Assembly: GCA_035544515.1 (NCBI GenBank) | Contig: DATKEG010000089.1 | Location: forward strand, 1 to 15,682 | DNA length: 15,682 nucleotides | Direction of reading: 5' to 3' | From: DATKEG01 sp035544515 | GTDB taxonomy: Bacteria; Acidobacteriota; Vicinamibacteria; Fen-336 | Shown: one piece after another, positions 1-6,334 of the stretch | Layout of the letters: each line of letters opens with the position of its first letter | How positions within the stretch are numbered: position 1 is the stretch's first letter | The notes under the pieces: generated by a model | What the model was told of the DNA's origin: nothing | The model's database searches: none | Seen by the model: only the letters and a program-made list of their open reading frames with translations | Program-made: the position numbers and the translations under genes

Positions 1-1158
1 GTTGCTCGTCGAGCGTCCGGCGGCGACGATGTCGGGCCGCTCGTCGCCGTCGAGGTCCGCGACGAACAGGTCCTCCGTGGCCATGCCCCCGTCGTCCACC
101 ATCGTCTTCGAGACGAGCGCTCCTGCGCCGTCGACGGCGTAGAGGGCGAGACCTGGCCTCGGCCCACTCCGCCAGCCCACGACCAGCTCGTCTTCGCCGT
201 CGCCGTCGAAGTCGCCCCAGCCCAGGGCGTGGGCCTGGTCGAGCGCGGTCTCGATCGTCGCGCGGGCCCACACGCCGGGTCTCTCCGCGTAGACGACGAT
301 GGCGGCGCCGTGCCAGGGTTCGACGGTGGCCAGCATGCGCCGTCCGCCGACCTTCCCGAGCTTCACCTCGCCGGGCGCGCCCTCGCCGATCAGCGTGCGC
401 GACCAGGTCCCATCGCTGTTCCGCTCCAGCGCGTACAACCCTTCCTTGCTCGCGGTGACGATCTCGGACTGCGGGTCCCGATCGAGGTTCATCGTCAGGA
501 AGTTGTGCTGGATGTGGTTGGCCTCGGCCGCCACCTCCATCGGCCAGGGTTCGTCCCGGGGACGAGGCGGCGGCCGGAACACCAGGACGCGCGCGCTCGG
601 GCCGTCCCACTCCGGGCCCTTCGCTCCCCTTCCGTGCAGGGGTGCCACGATCAGCTCGAGCTTCCTGTCGCCGTCGACATCGGCCCACTGGATGCGGTGC
701 AGCGTCGGCTCCGCGGCGATGGGGAACACCTCCCATGCCGGCGTGCCACCCGGTGCGCCCTGCCGGACCCACTGCAGGGTCCCGGTGTTCTGACCGCCCC
801 AGCCCGCGCCCAGCGCCACGTCGAGGCGTCCGTCCCCGTCCACGTCGTGCGGGGCCAGCGTCACGTTGTCGGGCGTCGTGGCGCCGGCGCCCAGGATGAC
901 CCTCCGTTCCCACGTGGGCGCCCGGAACCAGACGAGCTCGGTCCCGTTGATCGCCAGGATGTCGGTGCGGCCGTCGCCGTCGACGTCGCCCGGCACGACG
1001 GCGTACCCCACGCCGAAGCCGCTGGCGATCTCCTGGACGCGAAACGTCAGCGTGGGACGGGGCGTACCACCCTCTCGACCGGCTCCCGCGGCCATGGGCA
1101 GCGAGGCGGCCGCGAGTGCCGCGGCGACCGCCAGGCGCCGAGCGTCGTCGCAGGTCAT
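1..1158 (-). CDS. Secreted FG-GAP/VCBS-repeat protein (3' part beyond window)
   Basis: The reverse strand is open from an ATG at 1158 to the left edge, giving 386 residues with no stop, so the C-terminus is missing. An in-frame TAA lies four codons upstream of the ATG, which fixes the start region. Residues 7-27 form an Ala/Leu-rich signal-peptide-like stretch after two arginines. Six Asp-rich FG-GAP-type motifs follow: DVDGDGRTDI (58-67), DVDGDGRLDV (105-114), DVDGDRKLEL (160-169), a degenerate NLDRDPQSEI (224-233), DFDGDGEDEL (316-325) and DLDGDERPDI (368-377). Such repeats build a Ca-binding beta-propeller blade by blade in extracellular or periplasmic proteins, so a secreted binding or scaffold role is inferred. 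No enzymatic motif is visible. The gene is divergent from the DoxX-like gene, with 86 nt between the starts. Family recognition is strong; the cellular role is unknown. Confidence 0.88.
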   Translation of the reverse strand, partial: MTCDDARRLAVAAALAAASLPMAAGAGREGGTPRPTLTFRVQEIASGFGVGYAVVPGDVDGDGRTDILAINGTELVWFRAPTWERRVILGAGATTPDNVTLAPHDVDGDGRLDVALGAGWGGQNTGTLQWVRQGAPGGTPAWEVFPIAAEPTLHRIQWADVDGDRKLELIVAPLHGRGAKGPEWDGPSARVLVFRPPPRPRDEPWPMEVAAEANHIQHNFLTMNLDRDPQSEIVTASKEGLYALERNSDGTWSRTLIGEGAPGEVKLGKVGGRRMLATVEPWHGAAIVVYAERPGVWARATIETALDQAHALGWGDFDGDGEDELVVGWRSGPRPGLALYAVDGAGALVSKTMVDDGGMATEDLFVADLDGDERPDIVAAGRSTSN

Positions 1159-1189
1159 GGCGACACCAGCTTACTTCCCCCTGACGAGA

Positions 1190-1219
1190 TTGAGGTCCGC
1201 GGTCGCCATCCAGTACCAT
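1190..1219 (+). promoter_or_regulatory. Possible sigma70-type promoter for the DoxX-sigma-TlpA operon
   Basis: TTGAGG at 1190-1195 and TACCAT at 1214-1219 are separated by 18 nt in the 86-nt divergent gap. Each hexamer matches about four of six consensus positions. Transcription would start near 1226, just upstream of the AGAGGAGG ribosome site (1231-1238). I looked for a TGTCGA-type -35 element, which I recall for ECF42-dependent promoters, and did not see one. This is a weak, purely pattern-based call. Confidence 0.28.
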
Positions 1220-1244
1220 CCGCCGTCCTGAGAGGAGGCAAGCG

Positions 1245-1622
1245 GTGGCACCACTCGGTAAGATCGTGTGGATCGGGCGGGCGATCTCGGTCCTGGCGGG
1301 GCTCGCATTCCTGCTGAGCGGGCTGATCAAGCTGAGGGGCGGACCCGAGCTGGACGAGGGCCTGGCCCCCCTCGGCCTGCCCGCGTCGCTGATCCTGCCG
1401 CTCGCGATCCTCGAGATCTCGTGCGCCGTGATCTACCTGGTCCCCCGGACCGCGGTCCTGGGCGCGATCCTGCTCGCCGGCTACATCGGGGGTGCGATCG
1501 TCACCCACTGGCGGGTGGGCGATCCCTTCTTCGTCCAGATCGCGCTCGGGCTCCTCGTTTGGCTCGGCCTGTACCTGCGCGAGCCGCGCCTGAAGGCGCT
1601 GATCCCGCTGCGGACGCGCTGA
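1245..1622 (+). CDS. DoxX-like small integral membrane protein
   Basis: A 125-residue protein starting at GTG 1245, preceded by AGAGGAGG (1231-1238) at good spacing, which decides the start. Four hydrophobic segments are visible, at about residues 8-27, 45-66, 68-87 and 97-112. The first runs into LSGLIKL, as in DoxX/DoxX-like proteins, where helix 1 is followed by a short polar loop with a lysine. Length and topology fit the DoxX-like family, which sits in the cytoplasmic membrane and is linked in some organisms to quinone or thiol redox functions; the reaction here cannot be read from sequence. The stop lies 10 nt before the GTG of the sigma factor, so the two are almost certainly co-transcribed. 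A membrane partner for the sigma factor is possible but is inference. Confidence 0.8.
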   Translation: MAPLGKIVWIGRAISVLAGLAFLLSGLIKLRGGPELDEGLAPLGLPASLILPLAILEISCAVIYLVPRTAVLGAILLAGYIGGAIVTHWRVGDPFFVQIALGLLVWLGLYLREPRLKALIPLRTR

Positions 1623-1632
1623 CGGCATCGGC

Positions 1633-2904
1633 GTGACCGCCACCGACACCCATCGCGCCATCGACGCGGTCTGGAGGATCGAGTCGGCCCGGATCATCGC
1701 CGGCCTGGCGCGCATCGTGCGCGACGTGGGCCTGGCCGAGGAGCTGGCCCAGGACGCGCTGGTCGCGGCGCTGGAGCGCTGGCCGGAGTCGGGCGTCCCC
1801 GCCAACCCGGGCGCCTGGCTCATGGCCACGGCGAAGCATCGCGCCATCGACCGGCTGCGCCGGCGCAAGCGGCTGGAGCGCAAGCACGAGCAGCTCGGGC
1901 GCGAGCTGGAGGCTCGGCGCGAGCTGGCCGTGGCCGATTTCGAGACCGCGGCCGACGACGACATCGGCGACGACCTCCTGGGCCTGATGTTCACGGCCTG
2001 CCATCCCGTCCTCTCGACCGAGGCGCGCGTCGCCCTCACGCTCCGCCTGCTCGGCGGCCTCACCACCGGGGAGATCGCGCGCGCCTTCCTCGTCCCGGAG
2101 CCGACCGTCGCCCAGCGCATCGTGCGGGCCAAACGGACGCTGGCCGAGGCCCGCGTCCCGTTCGAGGTGCCCCGGGGGGCCGAACGCGCCGCGCGCCTGT
2201 CGTCGGTGCTGGGTGTGCTGTACCTGATCTTCAACGAGGGCTACGCGGCGACCACGGGCGACGACTGGATGCGTCCCGCGCTGTGCGAGGAGGCGCTCCG
2301 CCTGGGCCGCATCCTGGCCGGGCTCGCCCCGGACGAGCCGGAGGTCCACGGCCTGGTCGCGCTGATGGAGATCCAGGCGTCCCGCGCGGCCGCGCGGACG
2401 GGTCCGTCGGGAGAGCCCATCCTGCTCCTGGACCAGGACCGCGGGCGCTGGGACCGGATCCTCATCCGGCGCGGCCTGGCGGCGCTCGAGCGCGCGGAGG
2501 CGCTCGGCGGCGCACTCGGCCCTTACGCGCTGCAGGCGGCCATCGCCGCCTGCCACGCGCGCGCGCGTGCCCCCGAGGAGACGGACTGGCCGCGCATCGC
2601 GGCGCTCTACGACGCGCTGGCCCGGCTCGCCCCCTCCCCCGTCGTGGAGCTGAACCGCGCGGTCGCGGTGGCCATGGCCTTCGGCCCCGCCGCCGGCCTC
2701 GCGCTGGCCGACGCGCTCACCTCGGAGCCGTCACTCGAGACCTACCATCTCCTGCCCAGCGTGCGCGGCGACCTCCTGGCCCGGCTCGGCCGCCGCGACG
2801 AGGCGCGGGCGGAGTTCGAGCGCGCCGCCTCGCTCACGCGCAACGCCCGCGAGCGCACGCTGCTCCTGGAGCGCGCGGCGACGTGCGCCCGCGACTCGCG
2901 GTAG
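1633..2904 (+). CDS. ECF42-type RNA polymerase sigma factor with C-terminal TPR region (COG4941)
   Basis: A 423-residue protein with a GTG start 10 nt after the DoxX-like stop and no obvious ribosome site of its own, consistent with coupling. Sigma region 2 spans about residues 8-80 (AEELAQDALVAALERWP, then NPGAWLMATAKHRAIDRLRR). Region 4 spans about 115-172 (FTACHPVLSTEARVALTLR, TGEIARAFLVPEPTVAQRI). After that comes the long extension typical of this group: a DUF6596-type segment (about 190-290, with LIFNEGYAAT and LLLDQDRGRWD) and TPR-like helices (about 295-410). Classical ECF sigmas are near 200 residues, so the doubled length is diagnostic. ECF42 members are thought to be controlled through their own extension rather than by an anti-sigma factor, and usually neighbour a DGPF/YCII-domain gene. 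None is visible here; the neighbours are DoxX-like and TlpA-like. Target promoters are unknown. Confidence 0.92.
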   Translation: MTATDTHRAIDAVWRIESARIIAGLARIVRDVGLAEELAQDALVAALERWPESGVPANPGAWLMATAKHRAIDRLRRRKRLERKHEQLGRELEARRELAVADFETAADDDIGDDLLGLMFTACHPVLSTEARVALTLRLLGGLTTGEIARAFLVPEPTVAQRIVRAKRTLAEARVPFEVPRGAERAARLSSVLGVLYLIFNEGYAATTGDDWMRPALCEEALRLGRILAGLAPDEPEVHGLVALMEIQASRAAARTGPSGEPILLLDQDRGRWDRILIRRGLAALERAEALGGALGPYALQAAIAACHARARAPEETDWPRIAALYDALARLAPSPVVELNRAVAVAMAFGPAAGLALADALTSEPSLETYHLLPSVRGDLLARLGRRDEARAEFERAASLTRNARERTLLLERAATCARDSR

Positions 2905-2920
2905 CGGGAGATAATCGGCC

Positions 2921-3799
2921 GTGCTCTGGCAACTTCCCCTCCTCGCCGCCCTGGCCGCCACCCCGGCCGAGGACGCCGAGGTCCGCATCGTGGAATACCT
3001 GCGGCAGCACGTGAAGCCGGGCCGGGAGCTGGTCGTCTCCGACCTGTACAACCGCGTGTTCACGGCCCCCGAGGAGCGCGCGGTCCTGGACCGCCTGTTC
3101 GACACCTTCTTCAGGATTCCGCTCTTCGCGGTGCAGTACCAGAAGGCCACGGGCCGGCCGCCGACGCTCGCGGAGATCGGCGAGCAGTTCCGCTTCAACG
3201 TGCCGGGCCAGGCGGAGGTGATGCTCCGCATCATGGAGTCGGACCCGCGGCTGCCGAAGTTCCTGGCGCGGCACGCGCGGACCGGCGAGATCGAGAAGGT
3301 CGAGGTCGAGGCCATCCTGGCCGACCCGCGCTTCGGCCGGCAGCTCGAGCGCACCATCGCGGGCTTCGAGGGCCGGCCGGCGCCCCCGTTCTCGATCGCG
3401 ACCTACGACGGGCCGCCGATCGCCTCGGCCGCTCTCGCCGGCAAGCCGCACGTGCTGTACTTCTGGTTCACCGGCTGTCCGCCCTGCGTGAGCACCACGC
3501 CGATGCTCGTCGAGCTTTACCGGGACTACCGGCCGCAGGGGCTCGAGATCGTGGGCGTCAACGCCGATGTCGTCCTCGAGATCCCGGTGGACGAGGCGGA
3601 GCGCCTGGAGCACGCGCGCCGGAGCGCCATCCCGTTCCCCCTGGCCCACCTCACGCCCGAGATGCAGGCCGCCTACGGACAGGTGAGCGTGTTCCCCACG
3701 CTCTTCTTCGTCGACCGCCGGGGCACGATCGTCGCGCAGCTCGTGAGCGCCCCGCCGCGCGCCGCGCTCGAGGAGGCGATCCGGCTCGCCTTGCGGTAG
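2921..3799 (+). CDS. TlpA-like thioredoxin-fold protein with extra N-terminal domain
   Basis: A 292-residue protein starting at GTG 2921, 16 nt after the sigma-factor stop, with GCGGGAG at 2904-2910 as a distant ribosome site. Residues 1-14 are hydrophobic and may be a short signal peptide, but they lack the usual basic residues. The C-terminal part (about 152-292) is a TlpA/peroxiredoxin-like thioredoxin domain: FTGCPPCVSTTP with active-site CPPC at 186-189, VGVNADV (211-217), and the cis-proline in VFPTLFFVD (Pro259). A thiol-disulfide oxidoreductase role in the envelope is inferred. Residues 20-150 are mostly helical and charged, and I do not recognise a family for them. It appears to be the last gene of the DoxX-sigma operon and converges on the transglycosylase gene with a 15-nt gap. 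Confidence 0.82.
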   Translation: MLWQLPLLAALAATPAEDAEVRIVEYLRQHVKPGRELVVSDLYNRVFTAPEERAVLDRLFDTFFRIPLFAVQYQKATGRPPTLAEIGEQFRFNVPGQAEVMLRIMESDPRLPKFLARHARTGEIEKVEVEAILADPRFGRQLERTIAGFEGRPAPPFSIATYDGPPIASAALAGKPHVLYFWFTGCPPCVSTTPMLVELYRDYRPQGLEIVGVNADVVLEIPVDEAERLEHARRSAIPFPLAHLTPEMQAAYGQVSVFPTLFFVDRRGTIVAQLVSAPPRAALEEAIRLALR

Positions 3800-3814
3800 G
3801 CGGCCCCAGCTAAG

Positions 3815-4777
3815 CTAGCGCGCCGGCCGGCCGGGAGCCGCCCGCTCGGCGGGCGGCGCGGGCAACGACGCGCTTCCCTCGCGGCGCGGTTCGGACGCGG
3901 ATGGGGGCCTTCCCGCCGCGGCCGCGGTCGTCAGCGTCTTGGCCTGTCGCCGGCCGTCCCTGTGCATCAGCTCCGCCTGGATCTCGGTCCCCGCCTCGAA
4001 CTGCTCCTTGAGCCGCGCGTATTGGGCGAGCACCTGCGGCACGTAGTTTCGCGTCTCGGCGGCCAGCGCGGCCACCCCCGCGCGCAGGTAGCCCGCGTTG
4101 AGCGGCCCGCCGTTGTATTCGGCCAGCACCATCTCGGGATCGCCGTACGTGGCGAAGAGGATGTCGAGATAGAGCGCGGCCGCCTCCGTGTTCTTCTCCG
4201 GGTCGTAGAGCGCCGCCTCGTCGAAGTCCCAGCCCAGCCCGCGCAGGAGCAGGCGTCCGGTCGCCGGCCAGATCTGGTACAGGCCGCGCGCGTTGGCGTG
4301 GCTCCTGGCCTGCGGCTCGAAGCGGCTCTCGACGGTGCCGATGGCCAGGAGCAGGAGGGGATCCACCGCCGGGTACTTCTCGCTGGCGCGCAGGGCCAGC
4401 TCCGCGTAGCGGTAGGCGTCGCCGAGGCTCACGCGCCCGTTCACCCGCAGGATGTGGTCGCGCATCCCGAGCAGCAGCTGCCTCTGCCTGGCCTCGAAGG
4501 CGAGTCCCGATTCCACGTGATGGACCTTCCGTTCGAACCGGGCCATGGCCAGCGCGGTGTCCTGGCTCCGGCCTTCGAGCGCGGCCAGCGCGCGGTGGCC
4601 CAGCACCACCACCGCCAGCAGCAGCAGGCAGAGGCAGAGGAAGGCCAGGGACTGCCACCCGCTTCCCTGGCGGATCACGATCGTCCGCGGCTCCGTCTCG
4701 CGCGCCTGGGCGCTCGCGTGCCGCAGCGGGTGGTCGGCCACGTCGCCGATCCGGACGGCCTGCTCGTTCCTGCTCAT
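3815..4777 (-). CDS. Membrane-anchored lytic transglycosylase, SLT domain
   Basis: A 320-residue protein. The start is ATG 4777 because GGGAGGAAAC lies directly before it; an in-frame GTG at 4789 would place that ribosome site inside the coding region. A single membrane anchor occupies about residues 43-61, after a 40-residue cytoplasmic tail. The SLT domain covers about 130-255: catalytic Glu150 in GTVESRFEPQARS, then GLYQIWPAT (165-173) and AEYNGGP (219-225), the three hallmark blocks of soluble-lytic-transglycosylase enzymes. These cleave the MurNAc-GlcNAc bond of peptidoglycan with formation of 1,6-anhydro-MurNAc, here on the periplasmic side. The C-terminal 50 residues are low-complexity and rich in Ala, Pro and Arg. 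The gene is monocistronic as far as visible, converges on the TlpA-like gene, and has an unusually long structured leader. Confidence 0.9.
   Translation of the reverse strand: MSRNEQAVRIGDVADHPLRHASAQARETEPRTIVIRQGSGWQSLAFLCLCLLLLAVVVLGHRALAALEGRSQDTALAMARFERKVHHVESGLAFEARQRQLLLGMRDHILRVNGRVSLGDAYRYAELALRASEKYPAVDPLLLLAIGTVESRFEPQARSHANARGLYQIWPATGRLLLRGLGWDFDEAALYDPEKNTEAAALYLDILFATYGDPEMVLAEYNGGPLNAGYLRAGVAALAAETRNYVPQVLAQYARLKEQFEAGTEIQAELMHRDGRRQAKTLTTAAAAGRPPSASEPRREGSASLPAPPAERAAPGRPAR
3837..3857. repeat. Perfect 9-bp inverted repeat at the convergent 3' ends
   Basis: GCCGCCCGC (3837-3845) and GCGGGCGGC (3849-3857) pair perfectly around a 3-nt loop. The hairpin lies in the last codons of the transglycosylase and about 40 nt past the stop of the TlpA-like gene. 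It could slow or end plus-strand transcription, but there is no T-run, and low-complexity GC-rich coding sequence can make such hairpins by chance. Confidence 0.3.
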
Positions 4778-4970
4778 GTTTCCTCCCACCGATCGCCTCC
4801 AGGCGAGCGGATTCCCGACCCGCGTTTCCGGCAGGAAGGACCTGAGAGGGCCGCTCGTCGGCGGATGCCTGAGCCGGGCCGCAACCCCGTCCCGTCCGGG
4901 CAGGGTACAGGCCCCTGCCCGACCTGATTATGAAGTAGGTCACAAGCCGGCGGGACGGAGTTGCCGACGC
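4778..4970 (-). promoter_or_regulatory. Candidate structured 5' leader of the transglycosylase gene (riboswitch-like, class unknown)
   Basis: Read on the minus strand, the segment folds as follows. P1 is a 14-bp stem pairing 4964-4951 with 4894-4881. Inside it are a 5-bp hairpin (4941-4937 with 4925-4921, 11-nt loop) and an 8-bp hairpin GGGCAGGG/CCCTGCCC (4920-4913 with 4905-4898, 7-nt loop), giving a three-way junction. Nearer the gene are hairpins at 4823-4807 (6 bp including a G-U) and 4806-4793 (5 bp, loop TGGA), the latter ending about 7 nt upstream of the ribosome site GGGAGGAAAC. In P1 the single non-Watson-Crick position is U-G on the minus-strand RNA but C-A on the plus strand, and an extension of the second hairpin behaves the same way, so the structure favours minus-strand transcription. 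No known riboswitch consensus could be matched. A caveat is CATAAT at 4932-4927, which could be a -10 box inside the structure. Confidence 0.45.
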
Positions 4971-5009
4971 CCTTCCGATCCGGGAGCATGACCGGCAAGT
5001 CGCCGGGAT

Positions 5010-5055
5010 CCAAGGGCTTGGGAGATGGATCCAGGACGCGGGATCGGCTCGATCC
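5010..5055. promoter_or_regulatory. Two small palindromes, possible operators
   Basis: CCAAGGGCTTGG (5010-5021, 5-bp arms, 2-nt centre) and GGATCG-GCT-CGATCC (5041-5055, perfect 6-bp arms, 3-nt spacer) lie between the two divergent genes, the second just upstream of the proposed -35 at 5065. The heptamer CGATCCG also occurs three times on the plus strand of this gap, at 4976-4982, 5050-5056 and 5098-5104. These could be binding sites for a regulator of the downstream operon. No regulator is identified and the evidence is pattern only. Confidence 0.27.
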
Positions 5056-5064
5056 GGACCGAGG

Positions 5065-5093
5065 TTGCCTCTGCCCGAGTCGCCCGCTATCCT
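5065..5093 (+). promoter_or_regulatory. Probable sigma70-type promoter of the SelA-like operon
   Basis: TTGCCT (5065-5070) and TATCCT (5088-5093) are separated by exactly 17 nt, each matching four of six consensus positions, the -35 keeping TTG. Transcription would begin near 5100, leaving a leader of about 43 nt that contains the GGGAGGG ribosome site (5129-5135). This is the best promoter-like pair I found on the plus strand of this gap. Confidence 0.42.
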
Positions 5094-5142
5094 CGCGCGA
5101 TCCGATACAGGCGCGGCCGCGTGTCCGCGGGAGGGATGAGAC

Positions 5143-6333
5143 ATGGCGAGTCGAAGACGTTTTCTCGGGACGCTTTCCGCGCTGCCGCTGGCGGGTGGCT
5201 TCGGCGCGGCGGCCCCGGCCGCCGCCGCCTTTCGTAAGCGGGACTACTTCCGCGACCTGGGCGTGCGGCCCTTCATCAACGCTGCCGGCACGTACACGGC
5301 CATGACCGCCTCGCTCATGCCTCCGGAGGTGATGGAGGCGATCCAATACGCCTCCCGGCACTACGTCATGCTCGACCAGCTGCACGACCGCGTGGGAGAG
5401 CGGATCGCGAAGCTCGTGCGCAGCGAAGCGGCCATGGTCACGTGCGGAGCCGCCTCGGCCCTGACCCTGGGAACGGCCGCCGTCCTCACGGGCAAGGACC
5501 CGCGGAAGATCGTCGATCTCCCCGACCTCGCCGGCATGAAGAGCGAGGTCATCATCCAGAAGTCGCACCGGTTCGGCTACGACCACGCCGTGCGCAACTG
5601 CGGCGTGCGGCTCGTGGAGGTGGAGACGCGCGAGGACCTGGAGCGCGCGGTGACCGACCGGACCGCGATGATGCTCTTCTACAACAACAACAACGGCGTG
5701 GGACGGATCCGGGACGAGGAGTTCGTGGAGCTGGGCCGGAAGCACGGCATCCCCACCTTCAACGACGCCGCGGCCGACGTGCCGCCGGTGGACAACCTCT
5801 GGAAGTACACCCGGATGGGCTTCGACCTGGTCACGTTCTCCGGCGGCAAGGGCATCCGCGGACCGCAGAGCGCCGGCCTGCTGCTCGGCCGCAAGGACCT
5901 CATCGAGGCGGCGCGCCTGAACGCTCCGCCCAACGGCAACACGGTCGGCCGCGGCATGAAGGTGAACAAGGAGGAGATGCTGGGGATGCTGGTCGCGCTG
6001 GAGCTGTACCTCGACCGCGACCACGCGCGCGAGCGCCGCGAGCTCGACCAGCGCGCCGAGACCATCCGCGCGAGCGCGGCGGCCGTGCCCGGCGTGAAGG
6101 CCGAGGTCTTCGTGCCCGAAATCGCGAACCACGTCCCGCACCTCCGCATCTCCTGGGAGGGCGCCGACGAAGCGGCGGCGGCGGCGGTGGTGAAGGCCCT
6201 GCAGGACGGAGAGCCCTCGATCGGCATCCGCTCCGAGGGCCAGGACCTCGTCGTCGGCGTCTGGATGATGCGGCCGGGCGAAGAGAAAGTCGTCGCCCGG
6301 CGCCTCCGCCAGGCGCTGAGCACGAAGGCCTGA
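5143..6333 (+). CDS. Tat-exported SelA-like PLP-dependent enzyme
   Basis: A 396-residue protein starting at ATG 5143, 7 nt after GGGAGGG. Residues 3-9 (SRRRFLG) match the twin-arginine consensus S-R-R-x-F-L, followed by a hydrophobic core and an Ala-rich region ending near residue 29, so export of a folded, cofactor-loaded protein by Tat is likely. The rest is an aspartate-aminotransferase-fold protein of the SelA-like group: conserved start VRPFINAAGTYT (41-52), FNDAAAD (206-212) with the likely pyridine-nitrogen Asp208, and SGGKGIRGPQSAG (233-245) with the PLP lysine Lys236. The wider family includes selenocysteine synthase and aminosugar or amino-acid lyases. Because of the export signal, and with no Sec-related gene nearby, I infer a periplasmic lyase or racemase-like role rather than tRNA modification. 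Its stop is 1 nt before the start of the next gene. Confidence 0.85.
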   Translation: MASRRRFLGTLSALPLAGGFGAAAPAAAAFRKRDYFRDLGVRPFINAAGTYTAMTASLMPPEVMEAIQYASRHYVMLDQLHDRVGERIAKLVRSEAAMVTCGAASALTLGTAAVLTGKDPRKIVDLPDLAGMKSEVIIQKSHRFGYDHAVRNCGVRLVEVETREDLERAVTDRTAMMLFYNNNNGVGRIRDEEFVELGRKHGIPTFNDAAADVPPVDNLWKYTRMGFDLVTFSGGKGIRGPQSAGLLLGRKDLIEAARLNAPPNGNTVGRGMKVNKEEMLGMLVALELYLDRDHARERRELDQRAETIRASAAAVPGVKAEVFVPEIANHVPHLRISWEGADEAAAAAVVKALQDGEPSIGIRSEGQDLVVGVWMMRPGEEKVVARRLRQALSTKA

Positions 6334-6334
6334 G

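Noticed and set aside
4790..4825. Faint resemblance of GGGAATCCGCTCG on the minus strand to the 3' part of the c-di-AMP (ydaO) aptamer.
   Set aside because: The GCTAACCTCG and GGGGGACCC / GGGGTGAATC blocks that define the class are not present; the match is limited to about seven bases.
4830..4875. Glycine-riboswitch-like words on the minus strand (CGCCGACGAGC followed by CTCTCAGG).
   Set aside because: The conserved CGCCGAAGG core is altered, the 5' GAGAG partner and the AAAGGAC tail are absent, and the gene is unrelated to glycine metabolism.
4841..4945. Thiamine-pyrophosphate-riboswitch-like words on the plus strand (CTGAGA and ACCTGAT).
   Set aside because: The distal stem between ACCTGAT and the expected GTAGGGA block is missing, the surrounding stems pair better on the minus strand, and the downstream SelA-like gene is not a thiamine gene.
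5143..6333. Annotation of the SelA-like gene as a genuine selenocysteine synthase (selA).
   Set aside because: It has a Tat export signal, and no selB, selD or tRNA-Sec gene is visible in the window; an exported enzyme could not act on tRNA.
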